Shown: positions 1 to 8,903, counted from the stretch's first letter. The stretch is 64,000 bases of DNA from Pseudomonas mosselii (GCF_005796105.1 NZ_VAUO01000011.1:1-64000); one strand, 5' to 3'. Numbers and translations are program-made. The notes: generated by a model from the letters alone, not told the origin.

Positions 1-310
1 CGCCCGATGAAGGTGTCCAAAATCATTAGGCCAGTTCACCTAGCCGGGGCGCCGGACCGGCCGGAAAGGGGCGCGCAGCGGCCCCATTGGCTGAACTCAC
101 TCGCATTACGCATTGGCTGCCCTTTTTCATGCGCGCAGGCCCGCTGGGCGCACGTTGCCGCCTTTTTGCCCCAGCATGGGGCACATGGGCTGGCCCAGGA
201 GGGGGTGTACAGGCCGATAGAGGAATCTCCCATATCACTGCGGCTTGAGGTACAATTCCCGGCTATTTTTCGGCGGGCGTTCGGCTCGCAGCCTTTTCGA
301 GTGTTGACCT
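1..310. other. non-coding region upstream of lepA
   Basis: No gene could be supported here. Around positions 64-83 there is a GC-rich imperfect palindrome that resembles part of a Pseudomonas REP sequence. TACAAT at 251-256 could serve as a -10 element for lepA, but no good -35 is visible at the right distance. In other pseudomonads the gene before lepA is mucD; if so, its last codons lie at or before the left edge. Reading frames in this stretch look like chance. Confidence 0.5.
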
Positions 311-2110
311 GTGAGTGATTTGAGTCATATCCGCAATTTCTCCATCATCGCCCACATCGACCATGGCAAGTCGACGCTGGCCGACCGTTTCATCCAGATG
401 TGCGGTGGCCTGTCGGCACGCGAAATGGAGGCCCAGGTCCTCGACTCCATGGACCTGGAGCGTGAGCGCGGGATCACCATCAAGGCCCACAGCGTCACGC
501 TCAATTACAAGGCGCAGGACGGCAAGGTCTACCAGTTGAACTTCATCGACACTCCAGGCCACGTCGACTTCACCTATGAAGTCTCGCGTTCGCTGGCGGC
601 CTGTGAAGGCGCGCTGTTGGTGGTCGACGCTGGCCAAGGTGTCGAGGCCCAGTCGGTCGCCAACTGCTACACCGCCATCGAGCAGGGCCTGGAAGTCATG
701 CCCGTGCTGAACAAGATGGACCTGCCCCAGGCCGACCCGGACCGCGTCAAGGACGAGATCGAGAAGATCATCGGCATCGACGCCACCGACGCCGTGGCAT
801 GCAGTGCCAAGAGCGGCATGGGTGTGGACGAGGTGCTCGAGCGCCTGGTCCAGACCATCCCTGCACCGGAAGGCAACATCGACGCCCCCTTGCAGGCGCT
901 GATCATCGACTCCTGGTTCGACAACTACCTGGGCGTTGTGTCCTTGGTACGCGTGCGCCACGGCCGCGTCAAGAAAGGCGACAAGATCCTGGTCAAGTCC
1001 ACCGGCAAGGTGCACCTGGTCGACAGCGTCGGTGTGTTCACCCCGAAACACACCCAGACCGCCGACCTTAAAGCCGGTGAAGTTGGCTTCATCATCGCCA
1101 GCATCAAGGACATTCATGGCGCGCCGGTGGGTGATACCCTGACGCTGTCCAACACCCCTGAAGTCGAAGTGCTGCCGGGCTTCAAGAAGATCCAGCCGCA
1201 GGTCTACGCCGGCCTGTTCCCGGTCAGCTCCGACGACTTCGAGGACTTCCGCGACGCACTGCAAAAGCTGACGTTGAACGACTCGTCGCTGCAGTACATG
1301 CCGGAAAGCTCCGACGCACTGGGCTTCGGCTTCCGTTGCGGCTTCCTCGGCATGCTGCACATGGAGATCATCCAGGAGCGCCTGGAGCGCGAGTACGACC
1401 TGGACCTGATCACCACCGCCCCAAGCGTGATCTACGAGCTGGAACTCAAGACCGGCGAGACCATCGTCGTCGACAACCCGTCCAAGCTGCCGGACGTCTC
1501 GGCCGTGGCCGACTTCCGGGAGCCGATCGTCACTGCCACCATCCTGGTGCCTCAGGAGCACCTGGGCAACGTGATTACCCTGTGCATCGAGAAGCGTGGC
1601 GTGCAGCGCGACATGCAGTTCCTCGGCAGCCAGGTGCAGGTGCGCTATGACATGCCGATGAACGAGGTGGTGCTGGACTTCTTCGACCGCCTTAAGTCCA
1701 CTAGCCGCGGCTACGCTTCGCTGGACTATCATTTCGACCGCTACCAGTCGGCCAACCTGGTCAAGCTGGACGTGCTGATCAACGGTGACAAGGTCGACGC
1801 CTTGGCACTGATCGTGCACCGTGACAACGCAGCCTACAAAGGCCGTGCATTGACCGAGAAGATGAAGGAACTGATCCCTCGCCAGATGTTCGACGTGGCG
1901 ATCCAGGCAGCCATCGGCGGCCAGATCATCGCGCGGACAACTGTCAAGGCGCTCAGAAAGAACGTACTGGCCAAGTGCTACGGCGGTGACGTCAGCCGTA
2001 AGAAGAAACTGCTGGAGAAGCAGAAGGCCGGTAAGAAACGCATGAAACAGGTCGGTAACGTGGAAATTCCACAGGAAGCCTTCCTCGCCGTGCTCAGGTT
2101 GGATAGCTAG
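311..2110 (+). CDS. lepA: elongation factor 4 (LepA), ribosome-associated GTPase
   Basis: A 599-residue translational GTPase that acts on the ribosome in the cytoplasm and is linked to back-translocation and initiation fidelity. The start is GTG at 311 and the protein opens MSDLSHIRNFSIIAHIDHGK, carrying the P-loop AHIDHGKST. DTPGH (G3) and NKMD (G4) follow. The C-terminal end has the lysine-rich LepA-specific segment (SRKKKLLEKQKAGKKR) in place of the EF-G domain IV. Length matches the family. It lies 5 bp before lepB, so the two are probably cotranscribed in the conserved lepA-lepB-rnc-era-recO-pdxJ series. Confidence 0.97.
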   Translation: MSDLSHIRNFSIIAHIDHGKSTLADRFIQMCGGLSAREMEAQVLDSMDLERERGITIKAHSVTLNYKAQDGKVYQLNFIDTPGHVDFTYEVSRSLAACEGALLVVDAGQGVEAQSVANCYTAIEQGLEVMPVLNKMDLPQADPDRVKDEIEKIIGIDATDAVACSAKSGMGVDEVLERLVQTIPAPEGNIDAPLQALIIDSWFDNYLGVVSLVRVRHGRVKKGDKILVKSTGKVHLVDSVGVFTPKHTQTADLKAGEVGFIIASIKDIHGAPVGDTLTLSNTPEVEVLPGFKKIQPQVYAGLFPVSSDDFEDFRDALQKLTLNDSSLQYMPESSDALGFGFRCGFLGMLHMEIIQERLEREYDLDLITTAPSVIYELELKTGETIVVDNPSKLPDVSAVADFREPIVTATILVPQEHLGNVITLCIEKRGVQRDMQFLGSQVQVRYDMPMNEVVLDFFDRLKSTSRGYASLDYHFDRYQSANLVKLDVLINGDKVDALALIVHRDNAAYKGRALTEKMKELIPRQMFDVAIQAAIGGQIIARTTVKALRKNVLAKCYGGDVSRKKKLLEKQKAGKKRMKQVGNVEIPQEAFLAVLRLDS

Positions 2111-2115
2111 GTCCT

Positions 2116-2970
2116 ATGTCGCTAAATTTCCCGCTGTTGCTCGTCATCGCCGTAGCCGTGTGTGGCCTGTTAGGCCTGATCGACCTGCTGTTCCTGGCCC
2201 CGCGCAGGCGGGCGGCGATCGCCACCTACCAGAACAGCGTCACCCAGCCCGAAGTGGCCGTGGTGGAGCGCCTGAACAAGGAGCCGTTGCTGGTCGAATA
2301 CGGCAAGTCTTTCTTCCCGGTACTGTTCATCGTGCTGGTGCTGCGCTCGTTCCTGGTCGAACCGTTCCAGATCCCTTCGGGGTCGATGAAACCGACCCTG
2401 GAAGTGGGCGACTTCATCCTGGTGAACAAGTTCTCCTACGGTATCCGCCTGCCGGTGATCGACAAGAAGGTCATCGAGGTCGGTGATCCACAGCGCGGGG
2501 ATGTGATGGTGTTCCGTTACCCGAGTGATCCGAACGTCAACTACATCAAGCGTGTAGTCGGCCTGCCGGGTGACGAGATCCGCTACACCAACGACAAGCG
2601 GCTGTATGTCAATGGCCAATTGGTCGCTGAACAGCTTGTCGGGACCGAGCCTGGCACCCTGGGCAGCGCTGAGCTTTACAAAGAAAAACTGGGTGAAGCC
2701 GAGCACCTGATCCGCAAGGAAATGGCGCGCTATCGTATGCCGCCGGACCAGCAATGGAGTGTACCGGCTGGCCACTACTTCATGATGGGTGACAACCGCG
2801 ACAACTCCAACGACAGCCGCTACTGGGATGACCCGAACATACCCAAAGCGCTGCACGGCATGGTTCCAGACCGCAATATCGTCGGCAAGGCGTTCGCGGT
2901 ATGGATGAGCTGGCCAGAACCGAAACTGAGCCATTTCCCGAACCTGTCGCGGGTCGGCCTGATCCACTGA
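2116..2970 (+). CDS. lepB: signal peptidase I
   Basis: A 284-residue inner-membrane protease that removes signal peptides from exported pre-proteins. Two hydrophobic segments (about residues 4-27 and 66-79) anchor it, and the catalytic domain faces the periplasm. The nucleophile is Ser90 in PSGSMKPT. The general base is Lys145 in NYIKRVVGLPGDEI. The later box GDNRDNSNDSRYW is intact. It starts 5 bp after lepA. Length is normal for Pseudomonas LepB. Confidence 0.97.
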   Translation: MSLNFPLLLVIAVAVCGLLGLIDLLFLAPRRRAAIATYQNSVTQPEVAVVERLNKEPLLVEYGKSFFPVLFIVLVLRSFLVEPFQIPSGSMKPTLEVGDFILVNKFSYGIRLPVIDKKVIEVGDPQRGDVMVFRYPSDPNVNYIKRVVGLPGDEIRYTNDKRLYVNGQLVAEQLVGTEPGTLGSAELYKEKLGEAEHLIRKEMARYRMPPDQQWSVPAGHYFMMGDNRDNSNDSRYWDDPNIPKALHGMVPDRNIVGKAFAVWMSWPEPKLSHFPNLSRVGLIH

Positions 2971-2977
2971 GCATCGA

Positions 2978-3001
2978 CGGCGCTGTCTGCGGACAGCGCC
3001 G
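2978..3001 (+). other. 10-bp stem-loop after lepB
   Basis: CGGCGCTGTC and GACAGCGCCG form a perfect 10-bp stem with a TGCG loop, 8 bp after the lepB stop codon. There is no run of T after it, so it is not a classical terminator. It is the first of two hairpins between lepB and rnc and could protect the lepB message or be an RNase III target. Confidence 0.5.
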
Positions 3002-3018
3002 ATTGCATTTCTGACATA

Positions 3019-3072
3019 GGCTGTGTTCTCAGGGAGCGAGAGATTTCGCCGTTTCCGGCGAAGACCACAGCC
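3019..3072 (+). promoter_or_regulatory. compound hairpin in the rnc leader
   Basis: An outer stem GGCTGTG (3019-3025) with CACAGCC (3066-3072) encloses an inner stem TTCGCCG/CGGCGAA (3045-3051 and 3056-3062). In E. coli the rnc leader folds into a hairpin that RNase III cuts to limit its own synthesis. This structure sits 58 bp before rnc and could do the same; that role is inferred. Confidence 0.4.
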
Positions 3073-3130
3073 AAACCGTCTTTCAGGATGTTGATTTGAA
3101 CAACGCGTTTAACACCACAGGGGAGGTCCG

Positions 3131-3820
3131 ATGAGCGCCTCTCTTGCCCGCCTGGAGCGCAAGCTCGGCTACACCTTCAAGAATCAGGACCTGATGTTGT
3201 TGGCCCTGACCCATCGCAGCTATGCCGGGCGCAATAACGAACGCCTGGAGTTCCTCGGCGATGCCATCCTCAACTTCGTTGCTGGCGAAGCGCTGTTCGA
3301 GCGTTTCCCGCAAGCTCGCGAAGGCCAGTTGTCGCGTCTGCGTGCGCGGTTGGTCAAGGGTGAGACACTGGCCCGGTTGGCCCGTGGCTTCGACCTGGGT
3401 GAGTACCTGCGCCTGGGCTCGGGCGAACTCAAGAGTGGCGGTTTTCGCCGCGAGTCGATCCTCGCCGACGCGCTTGAGGCACTGATCGGCGCGATCTACC
3501 AGGACGCCGACATGCAGACCGCCCGCGAGCGCATCCTCGCCTGGCTGACCGACGAGTTCGACGGCCTGACGCTGGTGGACACCAACAAGGACCCGAAGAC
3601 CCGCTTGCAGGAGTTCCTGCAGTCGCGAGCCTGCGAACTACCGCGCTATGAGGTGGTGGATATCCAGGGTGAACCGCACTGCCGGACGTTCTTCGTCGAG
3701 TGCGAAGTGGTCCTGCTGAATAAAAAAAGCCGTGGCCAGGGCGTGAGCCGGCGTATCGCCGAACAGGTCGCTGCCGCCGCCGCATTGATCGCCCTGGGCG
3801 TGGAGAATGGCAATGACTGA
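3131..3820 (+). CDS. rnc: ribonuclease III
   Basis: A 229-residue endonuclease that cuts double-stranded RNA, including 30S rRNA precursors and structured mRNA leaders. The N-terminal catalytic domain has the signature ERLEFLGDAILNF (residues about 37-49) with the acidic Mg2+ ligands, and a second acidic patch at ADALEALIGAIYQD. The C-terminal double-stranded RNA binding domain begins near residue 155 (DPKTRLQEFLQS) and ends in a glycine- and alanine-rich helix. A GGGGAGG ribosome binding site precedes the ATG. The stop overlaps the start of era by 8 bp. Confidence 0.97.
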   Translation: MSASLARLERKLGYTFKNQDLMLLALTHRSYAGRNNERLEFLGDAILNFVAGEALFERFPQAREGQLSRLRARLVKGETLARLARGFDLGEYLRLGSGELKSGGFRRESILADALEALIGAIYQDADMQTARERILAWLTDEFDGLTLVDTNKDPKTRLQEFLQSRACELPRYEVVDIQGEPHCRTFFVECEVVLLNKKSRGQGVSRRIAEQVAAAAALIALGVENGND

Positions 3821-4715
3821 GAACACTTCGACCCGCTGCGGCTATGTCGCCATCGTGGGTCGCCCTAACGTGGGCAAGTCCACGCTGCTCAACCACATCC
3901 TCGGGCAGAAGCTGGCGATCACCTCGCGCAAGCCGCAGACCACTCGCCACAACATGCTCGGCATCAAGACCGAGGGTGAGGTGCAGGCGATCTACGTCGA
4001 CACCCCCGGCATGCACAAGGCCAACGACAAGGCCCTGAACCGCTACATGAACCGCAACGCCTCGGCGGCTTTGAAGGACGTGGATGTGGTGATCTTCGTG
4101 GTCGACCGCACGCGCTGGACCGATGAGGACCAACTGGTGCTCGAGCGCGTTCAGTACGTCACCGGCCCGTTGATCATCGCGGTCAACAAGACCGACCGCA
4201 TGGAAGAAAAAGCCGAGTTGATCCCGCACCTTCAGTGGTTGCAGGAGCAACTGCCGAATGCCGAGGTGATGCCGATTTCCGCGCAGCAGGGGCACAACCT
4301 TGACGCGCTGGAAGCGCAGATTGCGAAGCACCTGCCGGAAAACGACCACTTCTTCCCGGAAGACCAGATCACCGACCGCAGCAGCCGCTTCCTCGCTGCC
4401 GAACTGGTGCGCGAAAAGATCATGCGCCAGCTGGGTGCGGAGCTGCCGTACCAGATCACCGTGGAAATCGAAGAGTTCAAGCAACAGGGCCATGTGCTGC
4501 ACATCCATGCACTGATCCTCGTAGAGCGCGACGGCCAGAAGAAAATCATCATTGGTGACAAGGGCGAGCGCATCAAGCGCATTGGTTCCGAGGCGCGCAA
4601 GGACATGGAAGTGCTGTTCGACGCCAAGGTGATGCTTAACCTGTGGGTCAAGGTCAAAGGCGGCTGGTCCGACGACGAGCGCGCCCTGCGCTCGCTGGGT
4701 TACGGCGACCTGTAA
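3813..4715 (+). CDS. era: GTPase Era, 30S ribosome assembly factor
   Basis: A 300-residue GTPase that binds the 3' end of 16S rRNA during small-subunit maturation. G1 is GRPNVGKS, G3 is DTPGMH and G4 is NKTD. The C-terminal KH domain contains IIGDKGERIKRIG. An ATG at 3807 would add two residues, but the GGAG at 3802-3805 is properly spaced only for the ATG at 3813, and MTE is the usual Era start. The gene overlaps the end of rnc, which suggests translational coupling. Confidence 0.96.
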   Translation: MTENTSTRCGYVAIVGRPNVGKSTLLNHILGQKLAITSRKPQTTRHNMLGIKTEGEVQAIYVDTPGMHKANDKALNRYMNRNASAALKDVDVVIFVVDRTRWTDEDQLVLERVQYVTGPLIIAVNKTDRMEEKAELIPHLQWLQEQLPNAEVMPISAQQGHNLDALEAQIAKHLPENDHFFPEDQITDRSSRFLAAELVREKIMRQLGAELPYQITVEIEEFKQQGHVLHIHALILVERDGQKKIIIGDKGERIKRIGSEARKDMEVLFDAKVMLNLWVKVKGGWSDDERALRSLGYGDL

Positions 4716-4741
4716 GCTTCTGGCCGCAGCTGTCTGGCCTT

Positions 4742-4858
4742 TGTAGGAGCGGCCTTGTGTCGCGAAAGGGCCGCGTAGCGGCCCCAAAATTTCAGCGTCG
4801 CTGCGCAGATTGCTGGGGCTGCTTTGCAGCCCTTGCGCGACACAAGGCCGCTCCTACA
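4742..4858. repeat. inverted pair of REP sequences
   Basis: TGTAGGAGCGGCCTTGTGTC at 4742-4761 is repeated in inverse orientation at 4839-4858. Each arm also carries its own GGGCCGC/GCGGCCC-like hairpin, giving the doublet form seen in mobile REP pairs. It fills the era-recO gap and may act as an mRNA stabiliser or terminator. A similar pair lies at 20598-20713. Confidence 0.8.
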
Positions 4859-4892
4859 GGGTCAGCGACGCTCTCGGTCTGAGTGACACCCC

Positions 4893-5576
4893 ATGGACCA
4901 ACCCACCCCCCAACCGGCCTACGTGCTGCATAGTCGCGCCTACAAGGAAACCAGTGCCCTGGTGGACTTTCTCACCCCTCAGGGCCGTGTGCGTGCAGTG
5001 CTGCGCCGGGCACGGGGCAAGGGGGGCAGCCTGGTGCGACCATTCGTGCCATTGGAGGTAGAGCTGCGTGGGCGCGGCGAATTGAAGAACGTCGGGCGCC
5101 TGGACACCAGCGGTATCGCCGCCTGGCTGCATGGCGATGCGCTGTTCAGTGGCTTGTACCTCAACGAACTGCTGATGCGCCTGCTGCCAGCCGAGGCGCC
5201 GCATCCGGCGCTGTTCGAGCATTACGCCCTGACCTTGCAGGCCCTGGCCGCAGGCCGTGCACTGGAGCCGCTGCTGCGCTCTTTCGAATGGCGCCTGCTT
5301 GATGAGCTGGGCTACGCCTTTGCCCTGAACCACGACGTCAACGCCGCACCGGTGGTTGCCGAGGGCCTTTATCGTCTACAGGTGGACGCCGGGCTCGAAC
5401 GCGTCGAGCTGTTCCAGCCTGGGCTGTTCAGGGGCACCGAACTGCTGGCCCTGGCTGACGCGGACTGGGACGCTCCCGGCGCCCTGCTGGCAGCCAAACG
5501 CCTGATGCGCCAGGCCCTGGCGGTTCATCTGGGGCCAAAGCCGCTGGTCAGTCGGGAACTGTTTCGCAAGCGCTGA
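4893..5576 (+). CDS. recO: DNA repair protein RecO
   Basis: A 227-residue recombination mediator that works with RecR to load RecA on SSB-coated single-stranded DNA. The N-terminal OB fold is recognisable (AYVLHSRAYKETSALVDFLT, then a basic RRARGKGG segment), followed by an all-helical C-terminal half. No zinc-binding CxxC cluster is present, as is usual in Pseudomonas RecO. It follows era in the conserved order, with the REP pair between them. Confidence 0.94.
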   Translation: MDQPTPQPAYVLHSRAYKETSALVDFLTPQGRVRAVLRRARGKGGSLVRPFVPLEVELRGRGELKNVGRLDTSGIAAWLHGDALFSGLYLNELLMRLLPAEAPHPALFEHYALTLQALAAGRALEPLLRSFEWRLLDELGYAFALNHDVNAAPVVAEGLYRLQVDAGLERVELFQPGLFRGTELLALADADWDAPGALLAAKRLMRQALAVHLGPKPLVSRELFRKR

Positions 5577-5620
5577 GCACGACGTATGCTGTGGGCCTCA
5601 ATCTTCAGGAGAGCCCTTTC

Positions 5621-6361
5621 GTGACTCACAGCAACCGCATGCTTCTTGGCGTCAACATCGACCACGTGGCGACCCTGCGCCAGGCCCGGGGTACCCGTTA
5701 CCCTGACCCGGTCAAGGCTGCGCTGGACGCCGAGGAAGCGGGTGCCGATGGCATCACCGTGCACCTGCGCGAAGACCGTCGGCATATCCAGGAGCGTGAC
5801 GTCTTGCTGCTCAAGGACGTGTTGCAGACCCGCATGAACTTCGAGATGGGTGTCACCGAAGAGATGATGGTCTTTGCCGAGAAGATCCGCCCGGCGCACA
5901 TCTGCCTGGTCCCGGAGACCCGCCAGGAGCTGACCACCGAAGGTGGCCTGGATGTGGCCGGCCAGCAAGCGCGTATCAAGGCCGCAGTGGAGCGCCTGTC
6001 GCGCACGGGCGCTGAAGTGTCGCTGTTCATCGATGCCGACGAGCGGCAAATCGAGGCTTCGCGGCTTGTCGGTGCGCCGGCCATCGAGCTGCACACCGGT
6101 CGTTACGCAGATGCCGAAACACCCAGCGAGGTGGCGCAAGAGTTACAGCGCATCAAGGATGGCGTGGCCTTTGGCGTCGGTCAGGGCCTGATCGTCAACG
6201 CCGGTCACGGCCTGCACTACCACAACGTCGAGGCGGTCGCGGCCATCAAGGGCATCAACGAGTTGAACATCGGCCATGCGCTGGTGGCTCACGCCCTGTT
6301 CGTTGGTTTCAAGGCGGCGGTGGCCGAGATGAAGGCACTGATCCTCGACGCTTCGCGCTGA
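5621..6361 (+). CDS. pdxJ: pyridoxine 5'-phosphate synthase
   Basis: A 246-residue TIM-barrel enzyme that condenses 3-amino-2-oxopropyl phosphate with deoxyxylulose 5-phosphate, the last ring-forming step of vitamin B6 synthesis. It contains GVNIDHVATLRQARGT near the N terminus, EEAGADGITVHLREDRRHI, and a glycine-rich phosphate-binding end (VNAGHGLHYHN). The open frame extends to 5591, but AGGAGA at 5607-5612 points to the GTG at 5621, which gives the usual start THSNRMLLGVN. It ends the lepA-pdxJ series. Confidence 0.96.
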   Translation: MTHSNRMLLGVNIDHVATLRQARGTRYPDPVKAALDAEEAGADGITVHLREDRRHIQERDVLLLKDVLQTRMNFEMGVTEEMMVFAEKIRPAHICLVPETRQELTTEGGLDVAGQQARIKAAVERLSRTGAEVSLFIDADERQIEASRLVGAPAIELHTGRYADAETPSEVAQELQRIKDGVAFGVGQGLIVNAGHGLHYHNVEAVAAIKGINELNIGHALVAHALFVGFKAAVAEMKALILDASR

Positions 6362-6374
6362 ACGGTCGATTTTG

Positions 6375-6390
6375 GGGCCCGTGAGGGCCC
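6375..6390. terminator. hairpin between pdxJ and a convergent kinase gene
   Basis: GGGCCC, loop GTGA, GGGCCC lies between two convergent genes. A short T run stands on the left flank (6370-6373), so it would read best as a terminator for the minus-strand kinase gene. It may serve both sides. Confidence 0.5.
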
Positions 6391-6400
6391 TGCCATCGCG

Positions 6401-7786
6401 TTACTGCGACTTGAACAGCAAGGTGAATCGGGTCGGGCCGCTGGGGCAACTGCTTACCTCGACCCTGCCGCCGTGCAACTGCATGATCGACTTGACGATC
6501 GCCAGCCCCAGCCCGGTTCCCCCCTCGAGCCGCGAGCGCCCGGAGCCCGCCCGGTAGAAACGCTCGAACAGGTGCGCTAGGTGTTCCTCGGCGATACCCG
6601 GCCCGGTGTTCTGCACCCATACGGCGATGTCGTTTTCTCTTCGCTCAATGCCCACGGTGATTGGCTGGTGTGCCTGGCCATGTCGAATGGCATTGCTCAA
6701 CAGGTTCGACAGTGCCCGCTGGAACATCAATCGGTCGGCCAGCGCAGTACCCCAGCCTTGCAGGTGCAAGCTGATCCCCTTGAGTTCGGCGCTGAAGGCG
6801 AACAGTTCGCTCACCCGCGACACTTCATCGGCCAGTGCCAAGGGCGCCAGGGTCACCTGGGTCTGCGGCTGGCTGACCTGGGCGAGGAACAGCATGTCGT
6901 TGATCATGCGATTGAGCCGGGTCAGTTCCTCGACGCTATCTTCCAGCGCCTCACGGTAGCGTTCGCCATCGCGTTCGCGGGCGAGGGTGACCTGGGCCTT
7001 GCCCATCAGGTTGCCGATGGGGGTGCGCAGTTCGTGGGCCAGATCGTCGGAGAACTGCGAGAGCTGGCTGACGCCCTGGTCGAGTCGGTCGAGCATGATG
7101 TTGATGGCCCGGGCCAAATCCGCCAGCTCGCTGGGCAGCCCTGCGTCGGGTAGGCGGTGCTCCAGGTTCTGCGCCGACACCTGGCCTGCGATACGGCGAA
7201 AGTGGCGCAGCGGGCGCAAGCCTCGTTGTACCAGTTTCCAGGCCGCGATGCCGATCAGTAGCAACAGCAACGGCAGTGCCAGCAACGTCGAGTGCAAGTA
7301 GGCTTCGAGCAGATCGTTGTCGTCGCTGCGGTTGAGTGACATCAGCACCTTGACTGGGGTGTCGTCACGCAGGCGCATCAGGCGGCTGGCGCTGAGCATC
7401 TGGTTACCTGCAGCGTCCTGCCATTCATGGAAGCTCAGTTGGGCCTCGACGGGCAGCGTTTGCAGCGTTTGCGATTGCAATGGCGGGCCCAGGCTCAGTA
7501 GGGCGGGGTGGCGACCGTTGACTGCCAGCACGCTGAGGCTCAGGTTGTCATGGCCCATCACCAGATCGAGCAAGGGGTGGGCGCGGGTCGCGAGATCGGC
7601 ACTGCGCAGGTCCACGCGCAGGTTGTGCTCCACCTGTAGCATCTTGCGCGTGAGGTCCTTGCGCGCCCGGCTGTCCAGTTCGTGGTCCAAGGCAAAAACC
7701 GCCAGGCATGCCAGCAGCAGCACCAGCGCTGCCCCCATCAGGGTCACGCTCAGGCCCAGGCGCAGCGAGAGGCTGGTGGCTTTCAC
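6401..7786 (-). CDS. heavy-metal-type sensor histidine kinase (CzcS/CusS family)
   Basis: A 461-residue inner-membrane kinase. A transmembrane helix lies near residues 10-32, a periplasmic domain of about 130 residues follows, then a second helix near residues 166-184 and a HAMP linker. The H box is DLAHELRTPIGNL with the phospho-accepting His at about 251. ATP-binding boxes follow: NLLSNAIRHG, NTGPGI and GGTGLGLAIVKS. The architecture and the partner fit the CzcS/CusS/CopS group that senses zinc, cadmium, cobalt or copper; the metal cannot be read from sequence. The gene overlaps its response regulator by 4 bp. Confidence 0.85.
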   Translation of the reverse strand: MKATSLSLRLGLSVTLMGAALVLLLACLAVFALDHELDSRARKDLTRKMLQVEHNLRVDLRSADLATRAHPLLDLVMGHDNLSLSVLAVNGRHPALLSLGPPLQSQTLQTLPVEAQLSFHEWQDAAGNQMLSASRLMRLRDDTPVKVLMSLNRSDDNDLLEAYLHSTLLALPLLLLLIGIAAWKLVQRGLRPLRHFRRIAGQVSAQNLEHRLPDAGLPSELADLARAINIMLDRLDQGVSQLSQFSDDLAHELRTPIGNLMGKAQVTLARERDGERYREALEDSVEELTRLNRMINDMLFLAQVSQPQTQVTLAPLALADEVSRVSELFAFSAELKGISLHLQGWGTALADRLMFQRALSNLLSNAIRHGQAHQPITVGIERRENDIAVWVQNTGPGIAEEHLAHLFERFYRAGSGRSRLEGGTGLGLAIVKSIMQLHGGRVEVSSCPSGPTRFTLLFKSQ

Positions 7787-8457
7787 TGGCGCGCCTCGAG
7801 CACGTAGCCGACGCCGCGCAAGGTATGGATCAGCTTGTCCTCGAACGGGTCGTCGATCTTCGCGCGCAGGCGGCGGATCGACACTTCCACCACGTTGGTG
7901 TCGCAGTCGAAGTTCATGTCCCAGACCAATGAAATGATCTGGGTACGCGACAGCACTTCGCCACTTTGGCGCATCAGCAGGTGCAGCAGGGCGAACTCCT
8001 TGGCCGTCAGGTCGATGCGCTGGCCGCCACGCCAGGCCCGATGGCGACCGGGGTCCAGCTCAAGGTCGGCGACTTTCAGCGTGCTTGGCTGCAAGCGTTG
8101 GTCGTTGCGCCGCAGCAGGCTGCGGATGCGCGCCAGCAGCTCGGGAAACTCGAAGGGCTTGAGCAGATAGTCGTCGGCGCCCAGGTCCAGGCCTTTGACC
8201 CGATCGGCCAGGCGGCCGTGGGCCGTGAGCATCATGATGCGAGTGGCGGACTCTGCGCGCAGGCGTTGTAGTACGCTCCAGCCGTCCAGTTCGGGCAGGT
8301 TCACGTCGAGGATCACCAGATCGTAAGGCTGCTGGCGGGCCAGGTGCAGGCCATCGGTGCCGGTATGTGCGCAATCGACCACGTAGCCGTTCTCGCGCAG
8401 GCCTTGTTGCAAGTAGTCGGCGGTACGGGGTTCGTCTTCGATGATCAACAGGCGCAT
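7783..8457 (-). CDS. OmpR-type response regulator (CzcR/CopR family)
   Basis: A 224-residue DNA-binding response regulator, partner of the downstream kinase. The receiver domain has the acidic pocket EDE (residues 7-9), Asp51 in VILDVNLPELDG as the phosphorylation site, and Lys in LLKPFEF. The C-terminal winged helix includes LTAKEFALLHLLMRQSGEVL and TNVVEVSIRRLRAKID, typical of CzcR, CopR and CusR. The frame is open to 8517, but MRLLIIEDEP at 8457 is the conserved start. In P. putida several CzcRS-like pairs exist and one lies after pdxJ, which fits this locus (from memory). Confidence 0.88.
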   Translation of the reverse strand: MRLLIIEDEPRTADYLQQGLRENGYVVDCAHTGTDGLHLARQQPYDLVILDVNLPELDGWSVLQRLRAESATRIMMLTAHGRLADRVKGLDLGADDYLLKPFEFPELLARIRSLLRRNDQRLQPSTLKVADLELDPGRHRAWRGGQRIDLTAKEFALLHLLMRQSGEVLSRTQIISLVWDMNFDCDTNVVEVSIRRLRAKIDDPFEDKLIHTLRGVGYVLEARQ

Positions 8458-8693
8458 GGTCAGGCTCGGCAGGAGAAAGGGGGGCGATTCTCGACCCTGT
8501 AGTGACATCAGGGTCAAGCCGTGAGGATGTTACGGGATGCGAGCGGCGTGGTGGCGGGGATAACCGATTTGTAATGCGCAGGTCATGTGGCCGATAGCTG
8601 CGGCCCCTTGCAAGACTGTAATCCCCGGATCACCTTGGTGTTAGCTGCGTGCTGTCAGGATGGCCCTGTCTAAACGGTTACCTTGAGGCAAGC

Positions 8694-8903
8694 ATGATGA
8701 ACCTGAGCAAATACCTGCTGCTGGCGACCCTCGCCCTGGGCAGCACCAGCGTTTTCGCCGAAGATGGAGCGCAAAGGTCGAAGCAGTTCTGGCAGGCATT
8801 CCGCGAGGATCAGGCCCGCCTGCATGGCGACGACAAGCAGCAAGCGCTGGCTGAGCGTGAACGCAAGGCCGAGCAAAGGGCCCGCGAGGTGGCCAAGGAC
8901 TGA
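8694..8903 (+). CDS. small exported charged protein, unknown function
   Basis: A 69-residue protein with a clear Sec signal peptide (MMNLSKYLLLATLALG, cleavage expected after SVFA). The mature part of about 46 residues is rich in Lys, Arg, Glu and Gln, lacks Cys, and should form one long helix. A second in-frame ATG follows directly, so the start is 8694 or 8697. It is divergent from the metal-type response regulator, and TGTAAT occurs twice in the shared upstream region (8570-8575 and 8617-8622). A link to that regulon is plausible but unproven. Confidence 0.75.
   Translation: MMNLSKYLLLATLALGSTSVFAEDGAQRSKQFWQAFREDQARLHGDDKQQALAERERKAEQRAREVAKD

Noticed and set aside
251..256. TACAAT as the lepA promoter
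   Set aside because: The -10 word is good, but no -35 lies at a proper distance, so it was not listed as a promoter.
263..1819. A 518-codon open frame on the minus strand opposite lepA
   Set aside because: It is antisense to a certain gene, rich in His, Val and Leu without any motif, and is a product of high G+C codon bias.
3429..4787. A 452-codon open frame opposite era and part of rnc
   Set aside because: It crosses two certain genes and runs into the REP pair; low-complexity composition with no domain.
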